From Acidobacteriota bacterium (GTDB lineage Bacteria > Acidobacteriota > Blastocatellia > Pyrinomonadales > Pyrinomonadaceae), in the NCBI GenBank assembly GCA_020199835.1, contig JAIVJV010000005.1, positions 1 through 64,000 of the forward strand: a stretch of 64,000 nt of DNA, read 5' to 3'. The notes beneath the pieces are model-generated. The model was given only the letters and a program-made list of their open reading frames with translations. It searched no databases and was not told the DNA's origin. The position numbers were made by a program, and so were the translations under genes. Of this stretch, positions 1-9,226 are shown piece after piece (within the stretch, counting starts at the first letter, position 1; every line of letters starts with the position of its first letter).

Positions 1-119
1 CGAAAAAGCAGTAACAGAGCAACGCAGGCGCTGCGGCGTCGCGGTCGAAGTCTGTCCTACAGATCTCTTGACAGCGAACACCGCTTCATAGATGGGCTGA
101 AATTGGTGAACGCCTTCGG

Positions 120-234
120 CGTTGACGAGCAGAAGGCGTTGGCGTTGCCGAGCAGAACGCGTTGGCGTTGAGCGAGCAGAACGCGTTGGCGTTGACGAGC
201 AGAACGCGTTGGCGTTGACGAGCAGAACGCGTTG
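120..234. repeat. Five tandem copies of a 23-bp unit
   Basis: A unit beginning cgttgacgagcag and ending cgcgttgg is repeated head to tail at 120-142, 143-165, 166-189, 190-212 and 213-234. The third copy has one extra base, so the array cannot be a simple in-frame protein repeat. A degraded sixth copy appears to run into 235-247. No gene is visible in bases 1-369. The array lies beyond the 3' end of the first nuclease gene. It may be an intergenic repeat or a slippage product. Confidence 0.75.
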
Positions 235-245
235 CGTTGTGAGCA

Positions 246-357
246 GCTTCGCTGTGCAGCCTCTGCGTCAGTCTGTGCTTTAGTGGTTATTCGTTCCCCA
301 CAAACTTTTCACCACAGCATCACAGAGAGGAAGGACGCAGAGGCTGCACAACGAAGC
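246..357. repeat. Inverted repeat, 24-bp arms
   Basis: Arms at 246-269 and 334-357 are reverse complements with one mismatch, separated by 64 bp. The right arm contains gacgcagaggctgcaca. The loop holds a purine-rich stretch (accacagcatcacagagagg). The structure sits 13 bp past the 3' end of the minus-strand nuclease gene. It could act as a transcript end or be a dispersed intergenic repeat. There is no clear U-run, so a Rho-independent terminator is not well supported. Confidence 0.6.
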
Positions 358-369
358 GTCAGCTAAGCC

Positions 370-3300
370 TCACGGTCGACGACCGGGCTTTATACGGACT
401 GCCATGGCCGCGGTTGTTACGGTCAGTTCTGCCGACCTCGTACCGATCAACACACCATCTACGTACGTCTCAACGGTCAGTGTGTACTGGCCGGTGCAGG
501 CTTCCCTTGGGACGTGGAACTGCACGTTCACATTTCGCTCGGCTCCGGCGTTAACTCCCACTGACGCACCGCTATCAACAACGCCGCTGTCGCAGGGACC
601 GGCATAGCGGACTACATACGACACGAACAACTTCTCGCTGGTGTTGTTTCGGTAGCTCAATTCCACCTTCGCCATTCGGCCGCGCTCCACGAATGCGGGT
701 GAGACACTGATCGAGAAGTTCAGCCCACCACCCTTCACCGTGAACGTTGTGGTCGCGGTGCTCGAGTTTCCGGCAGCGTCCGTGGCCTTAATGGTGATGA
801 CGTGCGTGCCCAGGCCCACGATAGTTCCTGCGACTGGACTCTGAGTTAACGTTACCGGTCCGGCGTTGTCAGTCGCGATCGTGGTTGCCAGGAAATTCGG
901 AACCGCCGCATGGCTGCTGAGACCCGCATCGAAAGTGATTGGCGCCGGCGGAGTGATCGCCGGCGCAACCGTGTCGTTAACGGTGATCGAAACAGCCGCC
1001 TCGGCGCTCGTCTTCTGGGCCGCAGAACCGTCGCCCGTGTCGCGGACCGTAAATTTGAAGGTATCCGGACCGGCGTAATTCAAAGCCGGCGTGTAGCTCA
1101 GGTTTGGGCCGCTACCAGTCAGCGTGCCGTGCAATGGCGCGGCCGTGATCTCGAAGATCAACTCAGCGGCTGCCGTCTCAACGTCGGTCCCGGTGAGCGT
1201 GACCGACACGGCCGTGTTGCTGTTCGTCGTTACCGACTGACTCGCTGCGACCGGCACATCGTTCACCGGGTTAACCGTGATGCTCACGGTCGAAGTGTTC
1301 GATTCGCTGGCGCCATCATTGACTCTGAACGTGAAACTGTCAGAGCCGTGGAAGTTTGCACCCGGCGTGTACGTAACCGTTGGTCCGACGCCGGAAAGCA
1401 CGCCGTTCGCTGGTCCGGTCACGATCGTGTAGGTAAACGCCGGTGACGCACTCGGGCTCACCGCGTTCAGCAGGATCTGGGCCGGAACATCCTCATCCGT
1501 CGTAGCGGACTGATTCTCAGTTCCCGGCGGGTTGTTGCCATTAATGCCTGCCTCGACCGAGTTTTCGATCGCATCAGGTACGTTGGCAAAGAAGTCGTAA
1601 CCCGTGAGTGCCTCAACAGCATCAACGGTGGTCAGGTAAGTGTGCCAGTCACTATTTATGCTGTTCTGGTTCGGCATGATCACGGCGATCGTTCTGGTCG
1701 CCGCAGTCACACGCGAAACGTCGTTGTCGCCCGCAGGTATGACGAGCGCAACCTTCCAGGTGTAAGCCGGCACGGTCACGCGTCCATCCGCGATCGTCTC
1801 GGCCGAACCATTGTCGCCTGAACCGCCCACACCGGCTGGCCCAGCGATGACGTAAACCTCATTCGTCGCGAGCAGCGTGCGCAGGAAGCTTTCCAGGTCC
1901 GCCCACGGTCCCTGATTGCTGTTTGGCGCTTGCGGCACCATGTTCGACATCAGGAACGTTTCCTGATTGAGCGGGATCGAAACCGGGTTGTCGCGATCCG
2001 CGTTCGGTGTCATGTGACCGCGATCGAACCCCGACGCGAAGTAGTCAGTCGACTGCACGCGATACCACTCAGGTGAAACCTCCGGGTCGGCGCGGAACGT
2101 GTCCGTGCGCGGCAAGCTGCCGGTCCACGGGTTTTCGAGATGCCAACTGACCCAGTTCGGCGTGCCCTTGTCGCGGCTGTAAGACAGCGTGAACGAAGGC
2201 TTCTCCATCAGGAAGTTGTTCGGCTGCAGGAGATCGGCCACCGCGTTCGACGGATTGCCAAATGCCAGATGGACGCTCGGCGCATGTGGCGCAGGCGCTC
2301 CGGCGTCGACAACTGTGAATGTCCACACATGGTCGGCAAACAGCGTATCCGTGTTGGGTCCACTGTCGTCGACGTCCTGATCGTGAACGTTCGTGTGCAC
2401 GATCGTGACCGTGCACTGCTCGCCAAACTGGAAGCTCGTGTTTGGCGTGATGTGATAACCCTTGGCGTTGTTGTACGAGGCAACCGTCGCGCTGTTGTGC
2501 GAGCCGGAGTTGACGCAAGTGATGTCGAACCACGAGCCGACGACGTCGACCGGCTCGCTGAAATCAACGGTAATCGTCGCATCGTACGGCGCGTTGAAAC
2601 CGTCGGAGATCGGTTCGGTGTTCGCGACCCATGGACCAAGCTCGACGATCGGCGCGGTGCGTCGCGGATTCGGCGCTCCGGTCTGGAAGTCGTCGCCGTT
2701 CTGGTTCGTGTCCTGCGCGCCATTCAACTTACGGAACAACGCACTCGCATTGCTCAGCGCAGGGGCGCGCGTCGCGCCTTCGAGACAACTCGCCGACGGA
2801 CCATAGCCGACGAAGTCGACGATGTCGGGATCGATTCCGTTCGGACAACTGCCGCTGAGTGAGATCGAGTTATTGACGAGCGCGACCTTGCCGGTCGTGG
2901 CGCTCATGTTGATGTCGCCGGAGATGTTTGGCATGACGGGCAACGGCGCGCCGTTCGCGCCACCAGACGCGAGCCTTACCAGGAAGTACTCGCCCGGAGC
3001 GATCGTGCCGCCCAGCGGTTGTTTATTGGTCCAATTCGTACCGGCCGCGGACGCGTATTGCAGCGACCAGCCCGCGAGATTGAACGAGATGCCGGTCGGG
3101 TTGAAGATTTCGATGTAGTCGTGCGTGAACGTGGCGCCGGAGTTTCCGCCACCGCCGTAAAGCTGGCTGATGACGAGATGGTCCACCGGCGGCGGTGGCT
3201 GTTGGACGGTAAGAGCGATCGAGCCACTGCTGCTGCGTGCTTGATCGTCGCTGATGACAAAACCTAACGACTTCGCCCCCGGCGTGGTGAGTGACGAAAC

Positions 3301-4683
3301 GGTAGCGGTGTACGTGAACACGTTATCGCCCGCGACCACGTCGCCGCCGTTGACGCCATCATTGAAGAACGGCTGGCTCGGCGATCCGCCGATGCTCGAC
3401 AAGTCTGCGACGACTGTAAGCCCAGTGCTCGGCGGGTTTGTTCCGGCCGCGAACGTCAGAGTCAGCACCGAGGATTCGCCGGGCAAAACCGAGACTGGAT
3501 TCGCTTCGCCCACGCCTGACGGACTCGTCGAGGCGAGTACTGTGACCGAGATCGAACCCGAGCCGGTGCGTGTAAGCGGACTCGTTTCCGTGATCGTGAA
3601 CGGAAGCGACTTGGAGCCGCTCGTTGTTCCAAGCGCCACGGTCGCGTTGAACGAAAAGACATTGTCGCCGGCAGTCACGTCGCCGTTCGTACCGTCGTCG
3701 AAGAACTGCTGCATGCCGCTGCCGCCGATCGCACTTAAGTCAGCAGTGACTGTGTGCGCAACGCTCGCCGGGTTTGTTCCGGGAGTGAGGGCGACTGTGA
3801 GCAACGCGGAACTGGTGGGCGCCACTGAAGCAGGATTCGCGTTGCCTATGCTGGTGGGATTGGTTGAAACAGTGTCCGTAACGCCGAGGATCGAAACGTT
3901 ATCGATCGCGAGTGCCGGTGCGTTGGTAGTGACACCGCCGGTATTGACCGAGTAGTTCCATGCGAGAAAGAAATTGCTGCCTGCAGGAATCGAAACGTTA
4001 AGCGTTTTATTCGAGACCGAGACTGTAGCGCCGGGCGCAGTTGCAAAACCGCTGTTGTCCGCGTCAGGCGCGAAGCTGGTGAGAAAGTCTGGTCCAGCGC
4101 CGGTCCATGAATTGCCGTCAGTCGAATAGAACAGTTGATAACGGAAGCCCGCGGGGTTGGAACCATTGCGATACTTCTCGACGTCGTACGAGATCAGCAA
4201 ACCAGTAAGAGTGCTACCCGTGTTGTTGGCGAGCTGAGCGTAGAGATTGCCGCTCATCGTTGCAGTGCCCGAAGCAAGAAAGCCGGGCGCGCGATCGGCG
4301 TTACCTAAAGGTGTCGTGCCGGCGCCGAAGTTGTAACTGCCGTTCGCGGCAGTGGTCGACAAATTGGCCCCACCGACACGCAGCGTTTGAGTGTTGCCGG
4401 AGATAAACGAACCTAAAGTCCGCGGAACGGAAATAGTTTCCTGACGAAAATCAGCGGGCAGGTTAGACGGTGTCGGGCTCGACAACGGAACGTTAAGAGT
4501 GTCGAAGTTTTGCGTGTAAGCGATCGATGTTGAGAGTGAGATCGCCGCGAATGCGACATAGACCGACACAAGTGCCACGGCTGCGACAGTAGTGACAACG
4601 CGCCATGTTCGCATGAGTGCTGGTCTGTGTGATTTCCGGCGGCTGGTACGTGAAAGCGGTAGTCGAGACTTACGCGCAAACAT
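370..4683 (-). CDS. Secreted multi-domain DNA/RNA non-specific endonuclease (NUC1/DRGH type) with lamin-tail domain
   Basis: A 1437-residue exported protein. The N-terminus is basic followed by a hydrophobic segment (about residues 25-50), consistent with a long signal peptide. Two tandem Ig-like repeats lie at about 275-490, recognisable by shared DGxNGDVxAGDNVF-type motifs. A lamin-tail domain follows (about 500-680; ISQLYGGGG, DYIEIFNP), then a Big_5-like domain (about 680-790). The nuclease domain (about 800-1010) carries the DRGH signature at 887-890 within FDRGHMTPNADR. It is followed by Big_9/cadherin-like repeats (from about 1064), a HYR-like domain (from about 1240) and a C-terminal beta domain. 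The ATG has a good GGGAGG ribosome site. NUC1 enzymes cut DNA and RNA using Mg2+; scavenging of extracellular nucleic acid is inferred. The next gene upstream on the strand is a second secreted nuclease with the same leader element. Confidence 0.9.
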   Translation of the reverse strand: MFARKSRLPLSRTSRRKSHRPALMRTWRVVTTVAAVALVSVYVAFAAISLSTSIAYTQNFDTLNVPLSSPTPSNLPADFRQETISVPRTLGSFISGNTQTLRVGGANLSTTAANGSYNFGAGTTPLGNADRAPGFLASGTATMSGNLYAQLANNTGSTLTGLLISYDVEKYRNGSNPAGFRYQLFYSTDGNSWTGAGPDFLTSFAPDADNSGFATAPGATVSVSNKTLNVSIPAGSNFFLAWNYSVNTGGVTTNAPALAIDNVSILGVTDTVSTNPTSIGNANPASVAPTSSALLTVALTPGTNPASVAHTVTADLSAIGGSGMQQFFDDGTNGDVTAGDNVFSFNATVALGTTSGSKSLPFTITETSPLTRTGSGSISVTVLASTSPSGVGEANPVSVLPGESSVLTLTFAAGTNPPSTGLTVVADLSSIGGSPSQPFFNDGVNGGDVVAGDNVFTYTATVSSLTTPGAKSLGFVISDDQARSSSGSIALTVQQPPPPVDHLVISQLYGGGGNSGATFTHDYIEIFNPTGISFNLAGWSLQYASAAGTNWTNKQPLGGTIAPGEYFLVRLASGGANGAPLPVMPNISGDINMSATTGKVALVNNSISLSGSCPNGIDPDIVDFVGYGPSASCLEGATRAPALSNASALFRKLNGAQDTNQNGDDFQTGAPNPRRTAPIVELGPWVANTEPISDGFNAPYDATITVDFSEPVDVVGSWFDITCVNSGSHNSATVASYNNAKGYHITPNTSFQFGEQCTVTIVHTNVHDQDVDDSGPNTDTLFADHVWTFTVVDAGAPAPHAPSVHLAFGNPSNAVADLLQPNNFLMEKPSFTLSYSRDKGTPNWVSWHLENPWTGSLPRTDTFRADPEVSPEWYRVQSTDYFASGFDRGHMTPNADRDNPVSIPLNQETFLMSNMVPQAPNSNQGPWADLESFLRTLLATNEVYVIAGPAGVGGSGDNGSAETIADGRVTVPAYTWKVALVIPAGDNDVSRVTAATRTIAVIMPNQNSINSDWHTYLTTVDAVEALTGYDFFANVPDAIENSVEAGINGNNPPGTENQSATTDEDVPAQILLNAVSPSASPAFTYTIVTGPANGVLSGVGPTVTYTPGANFHGSDSFTFRVNDGASESNTSTVSITVNPVNDVPVAASQSVTTNSNTAVSVTLTGTDVETAAAELIFEITAAPLHGTLTGSGPNLSYTPALNYAGPDTFKFTVRDTGDGSAAQKTSAEAAVSITVNDTVAPAITPPAPITFDAGLSSHAAVPNFLATTIATDNAGPVTLTQSPVAGTIVGLGTHVITIKATDAAGNSSTATTTFTVKGGGLNFSISVSPAFVERGRMAKVELSYRNNTSEKLFVSYVVRYAGPCDSGVVDSGASVGVNAGAERNVNVQFHVPREACTGQYTLTVETYVDGVLIGTRSAELTVTTAAMAVRIKPGRRP

Positions 4684-4690
4684 GTCAGTA

Positions 4691-4697
4691 TCCTCCC
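4691..4697 (-). promoter_or_regulatory. Ribosome binding site of the DRGH nuclease
   Basis: The minus strand reads GGGAGGA seven bases before the ATG at 4683. This is a strong Shine-Dalgarno match and decides the start codon. Confidence 0.6.
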
Positions 4698-4736
4698 AAA
4701 ATACAATCGTGACGTTTAATTTTCTTTGGAGAGGTA

Positions 4737-4806
4737 TACCGGCGGGACAAGACGCTTCCGGTAAGGGCTAATTCTGCTTTTACCAGTTCTGCAAAGGGCG
4801 GGTCAA
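4737..4806 (-). promoter_or_regulatory. Promoter/leader element shared with the ExeM-type nuclease
   Basis: On the minus strand TTGACC (4801-4806) is followed after 18 bp by TAAAAG, a plausible -35/-10 pair. The -10 lies within AGAACTGGTAAAAG (4777-4790). Downstream are CCTTACCGG (4758-4766) and CCGGTA (4737-4742). The same words in the same order occur at 9061-9128 before the other nuclease. CTGGTAA can pair with TTACCGG, and TACCGG with CCGGTA, so two mutually exclusive hairpins or a three-half-site operator are possible. I match it to no riboswitch family I know. Confidence 0.55.
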
Positions 4807-4897
4807 CAAGCAAAAATGCCTGCTATTTGCTAATGACAGGATTCTGGTCAAGGTGACAAAGTTCCGGTCACATTGCCAATCGACGGAAAGCGGTTGA

Positions 4898-4932
4898 CAC
4901 AGAGAAGGCCGATATACCCGACCTTCTCTGTG
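4898..4932 (-). terminator. Hairpin after the ExeM-type nuclease
   Basis: CACAGAGAAGG (4898-4908) and CCTTCTCTGTG (4922-4932) form a perfect 11-bp stem with a 13-base loop, 12 bp past the stop codon of the second nuclease. The stem is strong but no U-run follows it in the direction of transcription. It may be a Rho-dependent end or an mRNA-stabilising hairpin. Confidence 0.45.
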
Positions 4933-4943
4933 CTCGAGGGGTT

Positions 4944-7900
4944 CTACCTCACTTGGAACTGCACGGCGTGTACCACAGGATCATTGCCGGCTGTGAAGTG
5001 GAGGTTGTAGGTGCCGGTACTGAGACCGGCTGTCCTCAGGTTAAAGATGTAGAAGCCGTTGTCGAAGCGGAAGTTGTTATCCGTGTTCGCGTCACCTGCG
5101 CTTATCACTTCGCCCGACGACGCGCTCGACACCTTGGTCACGTTGAGCGCTTGCAGCACGATGCTCGGCGATGACACGTTATTGTCGTTGATGTCGCAGA
5201 GTTGCAGCTTGATTGGATACGCAGCTCCCCTCTTCACGGCTTTATTCGGATCGTAGAGGAGACAGATCTTGAACGTCACGCTCAACGTTGCCGTGTCAGT
5301 GCTCGGCGCCGTCACCGTGCCGCCGCTGAACTGTCCAGTGATCGTCAACGCTTGCGGTGTCGTGCCGCCCGGCAGAATGTAATTCGCCGTTGCGACGCCA
5401 CCGGAAACATTTCCCACGACCGGCGAGCCCACCACCGCATTCGCGGCGTTGGTAACAGTGAACGTCACAGTTCCTTCATTCACCGTTCCGGCAGCAGTGC
5501 TGACGTTTGCGGTCAACGTTACGCTCTGGTTGTTTGGACTGAACACGGCGGTGGCATCCGACACCGTCGTGGTTGTCGCGGCGTTCGGGAACTTGAGATA
5601 CGCGACGGGTATGTCGTGATCCGAGTTCCGTTCCGGTCTGTTTGCATCGTTGAGGAACAACGAGCCGGGAACCTCCGGGAAATCGGCGTTGTTGCGAGCG
5701 ATGTGATAGCGCTGGACGAACGAAGCCGCGACCGTATTGAGCAGCATGTGATCGATCGCCTGCGGCGTGCCTTCGAAGATGAAGCTGTAACGCTGATGCG
5801 CCGGCAGCGTGTCCGTCAGGTTGATGAAATCCGGATTAACGAGATCCGGGCTGGCGTCAACCACGATCTGATCGTCCGCTGTCGGCACGCCCTTGATCGT
5901 GGCAACGGGATCGGTGAAGCCGTCGCTGAATTGATAGGCGTTGTAGTCGCCGATCGAAAGGACAGCCGTTCCCGGATTGTCCGTTTGCAGTTCCTGCAAC
6001 AACTCAGCCAGGAACTCACTCTGCGCTTTGCGTTTGGCGCGCACGCGTTCACCTTCAGCGTTAACGCCTTCGATGTCGATGAACGAGCGCGTGTGGTTGA
6101 TCACGATGATCACCGGGCGCGGGTTGAGCGTTGCGGCATCGACCGTCGCATGCAGGACGAGTGGCGGACGATCGTTGAGCAGCGCCGGATTACCAGTGGT
6201 TGGATCGATGTACGTGTTGCAGGTCGCGGCGTTGCCGGTGCAACCCGCCTTCTCAATCTGCGTGACGCTGTCGATCCGCACGCGCGACGTCTTAACCAGG
6301 AACCCGACGTCTTGATCGGCGTCACCGGCGTTACTGTCAGCTTCAACCAGGCGCGCCTCGTAGTGCACGCCCGTCATGCTTTCGATCTCCGCGGCTAATG
6401 CTTGTAGACCGGAGAGTTCGAAGATCTCGATGGTGCCGATGACGTCCGGCAAGTGCAGTACGTCGCGAATCGCGAGTGCCGCCTTGCGACGTTGCGTGGC
6501 GTTGTTGTTGAAGTTTTCGATGTTGAAACCGGCAACCGTTAACTCACCGGCTGCGGGTGTGGGCACGGGCACTGCGCTCATGTTCACCGATCTCGTCGGC
6601 GTCGTTTCGGGCAGCACCTTGTAATTGCCGAAGCTGAAATCGAGTGGACCAGTGACGTTCGAGATCGTCACGTTTGACGTGACTGAGAAGACACTTGAAC
6701 CAGCCAAACCGTCGCTGTCGATCACGATGCGCTCGGGGTTTTCATCCCAACGCGGAATGCAGCAATCGACGGCGTTCGTGGTCGGGTCCGGCGGCACGGT
6801 GAATGAGATCTCGATGCCTGGTTCGCGCATCGGCCGTGCGACGCCATCAAGCACGGTGAACGTTTCACCAAACTCGTTTGTCGGAGCGACCGAAACGAGC
6901 GTGTTGGCGTGCATGCGCATGCCTTCAAAGCGCTCGAGCTGATCGACCGGTCCGGCCGGATTGAGAATAGTTGTGGTAACCGTAACCGGCGCCGGCAATG
7001 AATTAGCCGAAGAAGTAACGGTCACGTCACCCGGCAACGTGCTCTCGATCTGGGTCAGGTTAAAGAACTCGGTAGCGGTGCCAAGCACAGCTACGAAATC
7101 GCCCGCCGAAACTGCCGGCGCGCTGGAAGTGAACACAAACAGCGCTTCGGAAGTCGTGGGATCGGCGTCATGATTCACATCGACTTCTTGCAGGAAGAAA
7201 CCATTCGTCTTCTGCGCGGTAACGATGCCGCTCGTGCTGACGAATTGCCCGGCGAATGGTGTAGCTGAGCCGTTCCCCTGAATGTCGTGAATCGCGAGTG
7301 AAATCGCGGCGCAACTGTTCGTTGCTGACGACGTGTTGCGTGGCGTCGGCGTACCGACTGAGAAATCGATGGTGTTGCTGTCTGAATCGAAGCAACCGCC
7401 GCGCTTGCGCAGAGCCGCAGTGGTGTTGCTCGTGCCGCCGGTTGGACCAGCGCCTTCGAAGCAACTCGCGGTCGCGCCGTAACCAACCAAATCGACCGCG
7501 CATTCTGCACAGGCTCCCGTAAACGGAGTCGTTGAAGCGGACAGCGCAACTTTTCCTGCGCCTGCGGCCATGGCAATCGTGCCGATCGCATCCGCGGCGG
7601 GCAACGGAACGCCGCACGGAAGACCGCTGCAACCTGTTCCCGCAGCTTCTGAAACGAGATAGTAACCACCGGGCGCGATGGTTCCTGTAAGCGGTGTCAC
7701 TTGCCACGCGCCTGTACCGGTTGCGGATTGATACTGCACGGACCAGCCGGAGAGATTGACCGGCGTAACGCCAGGATTGAACAGTTCGATGAAGTCGTTT
7801 TGGAACGGCGCGCTCGCATTGCCACCGCCGCCGTAAACCTGACTGATCACGACGTCGCCCGGTGCTGCTGGACAATCGTCGTTATTGATCGTTCCGACAC

Positions 7901-8996
7901 CTTGTCCGTCGAGGATGGTCGCGCCCGAGACGGCGCCCAGGTTAACAAAGAAGCTTTCGGCTGATTCAAAGTTCACATCGCCGTTAACGAGGACATCGAA
8001 AGTATAAGTGGTCTGGTTTTCTGGAATCGTCTGGCCGGTCAGGGACTTCGCAATGTAATCATTGTCGGCCGTGGTGGCGGAGTTGTCTTGCGTCGAGATA
8101 TCGAAAGTGACGCCGCCCGCGGGTGCAGGTGCTGACAAGCTGACCGTGAAGCTCGCGGTGGTCGTGCCGCTATCGCCTTCTGTAACGGTCGCGTCGCCGA
8201 CGGAAATATTTACGCCGCCGCCGCCACCATGCGGTGTGACGGCAAGCTCGTCAACGGCTAAACCGTGATCGTTGTTTGCGTGATCGATATCGCGCCAGCG
8301 CAGCCAGACGTCCTGTCCGGGCGCGACTGTCACCGAGATTGTTGACGACTTTGCAGTGCGATTCGCTGCTGCGTTGCCGTCGAGCGCGCTGTTGGTCGTG
8401 GTGCCGAAGATCGGACTGGTGAAGTCGAGCGCATCGTGATCGACCCAGCCTGTTGTCGGAACGTTGGCTCCAGTGATCGCACCGGCGTTCGCCACCTGGT
8501 ATTGAAAGTCCGCGGTTTGTGCGACTGACGGTGTTGCGGTGCTCGATCCGCCATTGCGCCATTGCTCGCCCACGTAGTTGACATCAAGCGACGTGATCGT
8601 ACTGCCGGTATTGTTTACAAACCTGACGCCGTAAAAGATATTCCCCGTTCCGCCTGAACCGACGGAGCCGAGTGCGCGATCGGTGACTGGGTTCGCGCCC
8701 GCCACCCCGAAGCTGTAAAGCGCGCCGGTATTTGACGAGCCGGTGCCGGAGTTGTACGTGACTCGTGTCGAGTACCAGCCGGGAATCGTAGCGTTATCAG
8801 CCCAGGCGATGCCGGTTCCGGTTGAAGCGAGCGTATCGAAGTTCTCGGTCAACGGTGACTCGAGTGTATTAATGCTTCCATTATTTGTGAGTGCAGATGA
8901 AGGCGACGCCACGTAGGATATCGCAACTGCGGCTAAGAGAAAGAACGAGACAAACAGCACACGTCGTGCCGAGCTACAGGGGCTAATCAAGCGCAT
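4944..8996 (-). CDS. Secreted ExeM/NucH-like extracellular nuclease with Calx-beta and lamin-tail domains
   Basis: A 1350-residue exported protein with an N-terminal signal segment (hydrophobic run at about 12-32). It has an N-terminal beta domain, a Calx-beta domain (about 261-375; VTEGDSGTTTASF), a lamin-tail domain (about 379-565; ISQVYGGGG, DFIELFNPG), and an OB-like segment (from about 566). An endonuclease/exonuclease/phosphatase domain spans about 819-1130, with the motifs AGFNIENF, INHTRSF, GDYNAY and a terminal SDH. A Big_3-like Ig domain and a further C-terminal beta domain complete it. This architecture matches the ExeM/NucH family of secreted DNases. It is probably surface-bound or released and degrades environmental DNA. 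A GAGGAAAG ribosome site (9004-9011) precedes the ATG. Confidence 0.9.
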   Translation of the reverse strand: MRLISPCSSARRVLFVSFFLLAAVAISYVASPSSALTNNGSINTLESPLTENFDTLASTGTGIAWADNATIPGWYSTRVTYNSGTGSSNTGALYSFGVAGANPVTDRALGSVGSGGTGNIFYGVRFVNNTGSTITSLDVNYVGEQWRNGGSSTATPSVAQTADFQYQVANAGAITGANVPTTGWVDHDALDFTSPIFGTTTNSALDGNAAANRTAKSSTISVTVAPGQDVWLRWRDIDHANNDHGLAVDELAVTPHGGGGGVNISVGDATVTEGDSGTTTASFTVSLSAPAPAGGVTFDISTQDNSATTADNDYIAKSLTGQTIPENQTTYTFDVLVNGDVNFESAESFFVNLGAVSGATILDGQGVGTINNDDCPAAPGDVVISQVYGGGGNASAPFQNDFIELFNPGVTPVNLSGWSVQYQSATGTGAWQVTPLTGTIAPGGYYLVSEAAGTGCSGLPCGVPLPAADAIGTIAMAAGAGKVALSASTTPFTGACAECAVDLVGYGATASCFEGAGPTGGTSNTTAALRKRGGCFDSDSNTIDFSVGTPTPRNTSSATNSCAAISLAIHDIQGNGSATPFAGQFVSTSGIVTAQKTNGFFLQEVDVNHDADPTTSEALFVFTSSAPAVSAGDFVAVLGTATEFFNLTQIESTLPGDVTVTSSANSLPAPVTVTTTILNPAGPVDQLERFEGMRMHANTLVSVAPTNEFGETFTVLDGVARPMREPGIEISFTVPPDPTTNAVDCCIPRWDENPERIVIDSDGLAGSSVFSVTSNVTISNVTGPLDFSFGNYKVLPETTPTRSVNMSAVPVPTPAAGELTVAGFNIENFNNNATQRRKAALAIRDVLHLPDVIGTIEIFELSGLQALAAEIESMTGVHYEARLVEADSNAGDADQDVGFLVKTSRVRIDSVTQIEKAGCTGNAATCNTYIDPTTGNPALLNDRPPLVLHATVDAATLNPRPVIIVINHTRSFIDIEGVNAEGERVRAKRKAQSEFLAELLQELQTDNPGTAVLSIGDYNAYQFSDGFTDPVATIKGVPTADDQIVVDASPDLVNPDFINLTDTLPAHQRYSFIFEGTPQAIDHMLLNTVAASFVQRYHIARNNADFPEVPGSLFLNDANRPERNSDHDIPVAYLKFPNAATTTTVSDATAVFSPNNQSVTLTANVSTAAGTVNEGTVTFTVTNAANAVVGSPVVGNVSGGVATANYILPGGTTPQALTITGQFSGGTVTAPSTDTATLSVTFKICLLYDPNKAVKRGAAYPIKLQLCDINDNNVSSPSIVLQALNVTKVSSASSGEVISAGDANTDNNFRFDNGFYIFNLRTAGLSTGTYNLHFTAGNDPVVHAVQFQVR

Positions 8997-9060
8997 ACAC
9001 AGACTTTCCTCATAAAACCAAAATTAAACAAACTCCGCACGTTTACGTTTTGCGAGGAAC

Positions 9061-9128
9061 TACCGGAGGTAACTTGAGGCCGGTAAGGAATGTGCGTGCC
9101 TTTTACCAGTTCTACGGGGGAGGGTCAA
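9061..9128 (-). promoter_or_regulatory. Second copy of the nuclease promoter/leader element
   Basis: Minus-strand order: TTGACC (9123-9128), 17 bp, TAAAAG inside AGAACTGGTAAAAG (9100-9113), CCTTACCGG (9080-9088), CCGGTA (9061-9066). Block order and spacing closely match 4737-4806, while the bases between blocks differ, as expected for a selected element. It suggests that both nucleases are expressed together. Confidence 0.55.
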
Positions 9129-9226
9129 GCCGCTAGGCGACTCGTAAACCGCTGTCCCCGAAGATTTCTAAATGTGTTAACACTTCGTTCAACAGCAAGC
9201 TGACAACTGACCGGCGGAAAGGCATA

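Noticed and set aside
910-1446. Long plus-strand frame opposite the DRGH nuclease
   Set aside because: Arg-rich, low-complexity shadow of the minus-strand coding sequence; no domain and no ribosome site.
5202-6398. 398-codon plus-strand frame opposite the ExeM-type nuclease
   Set aside because: Composition is that of an antisense shadow (Arg/Asp/His-rich) and the opposite strand has clear domains.
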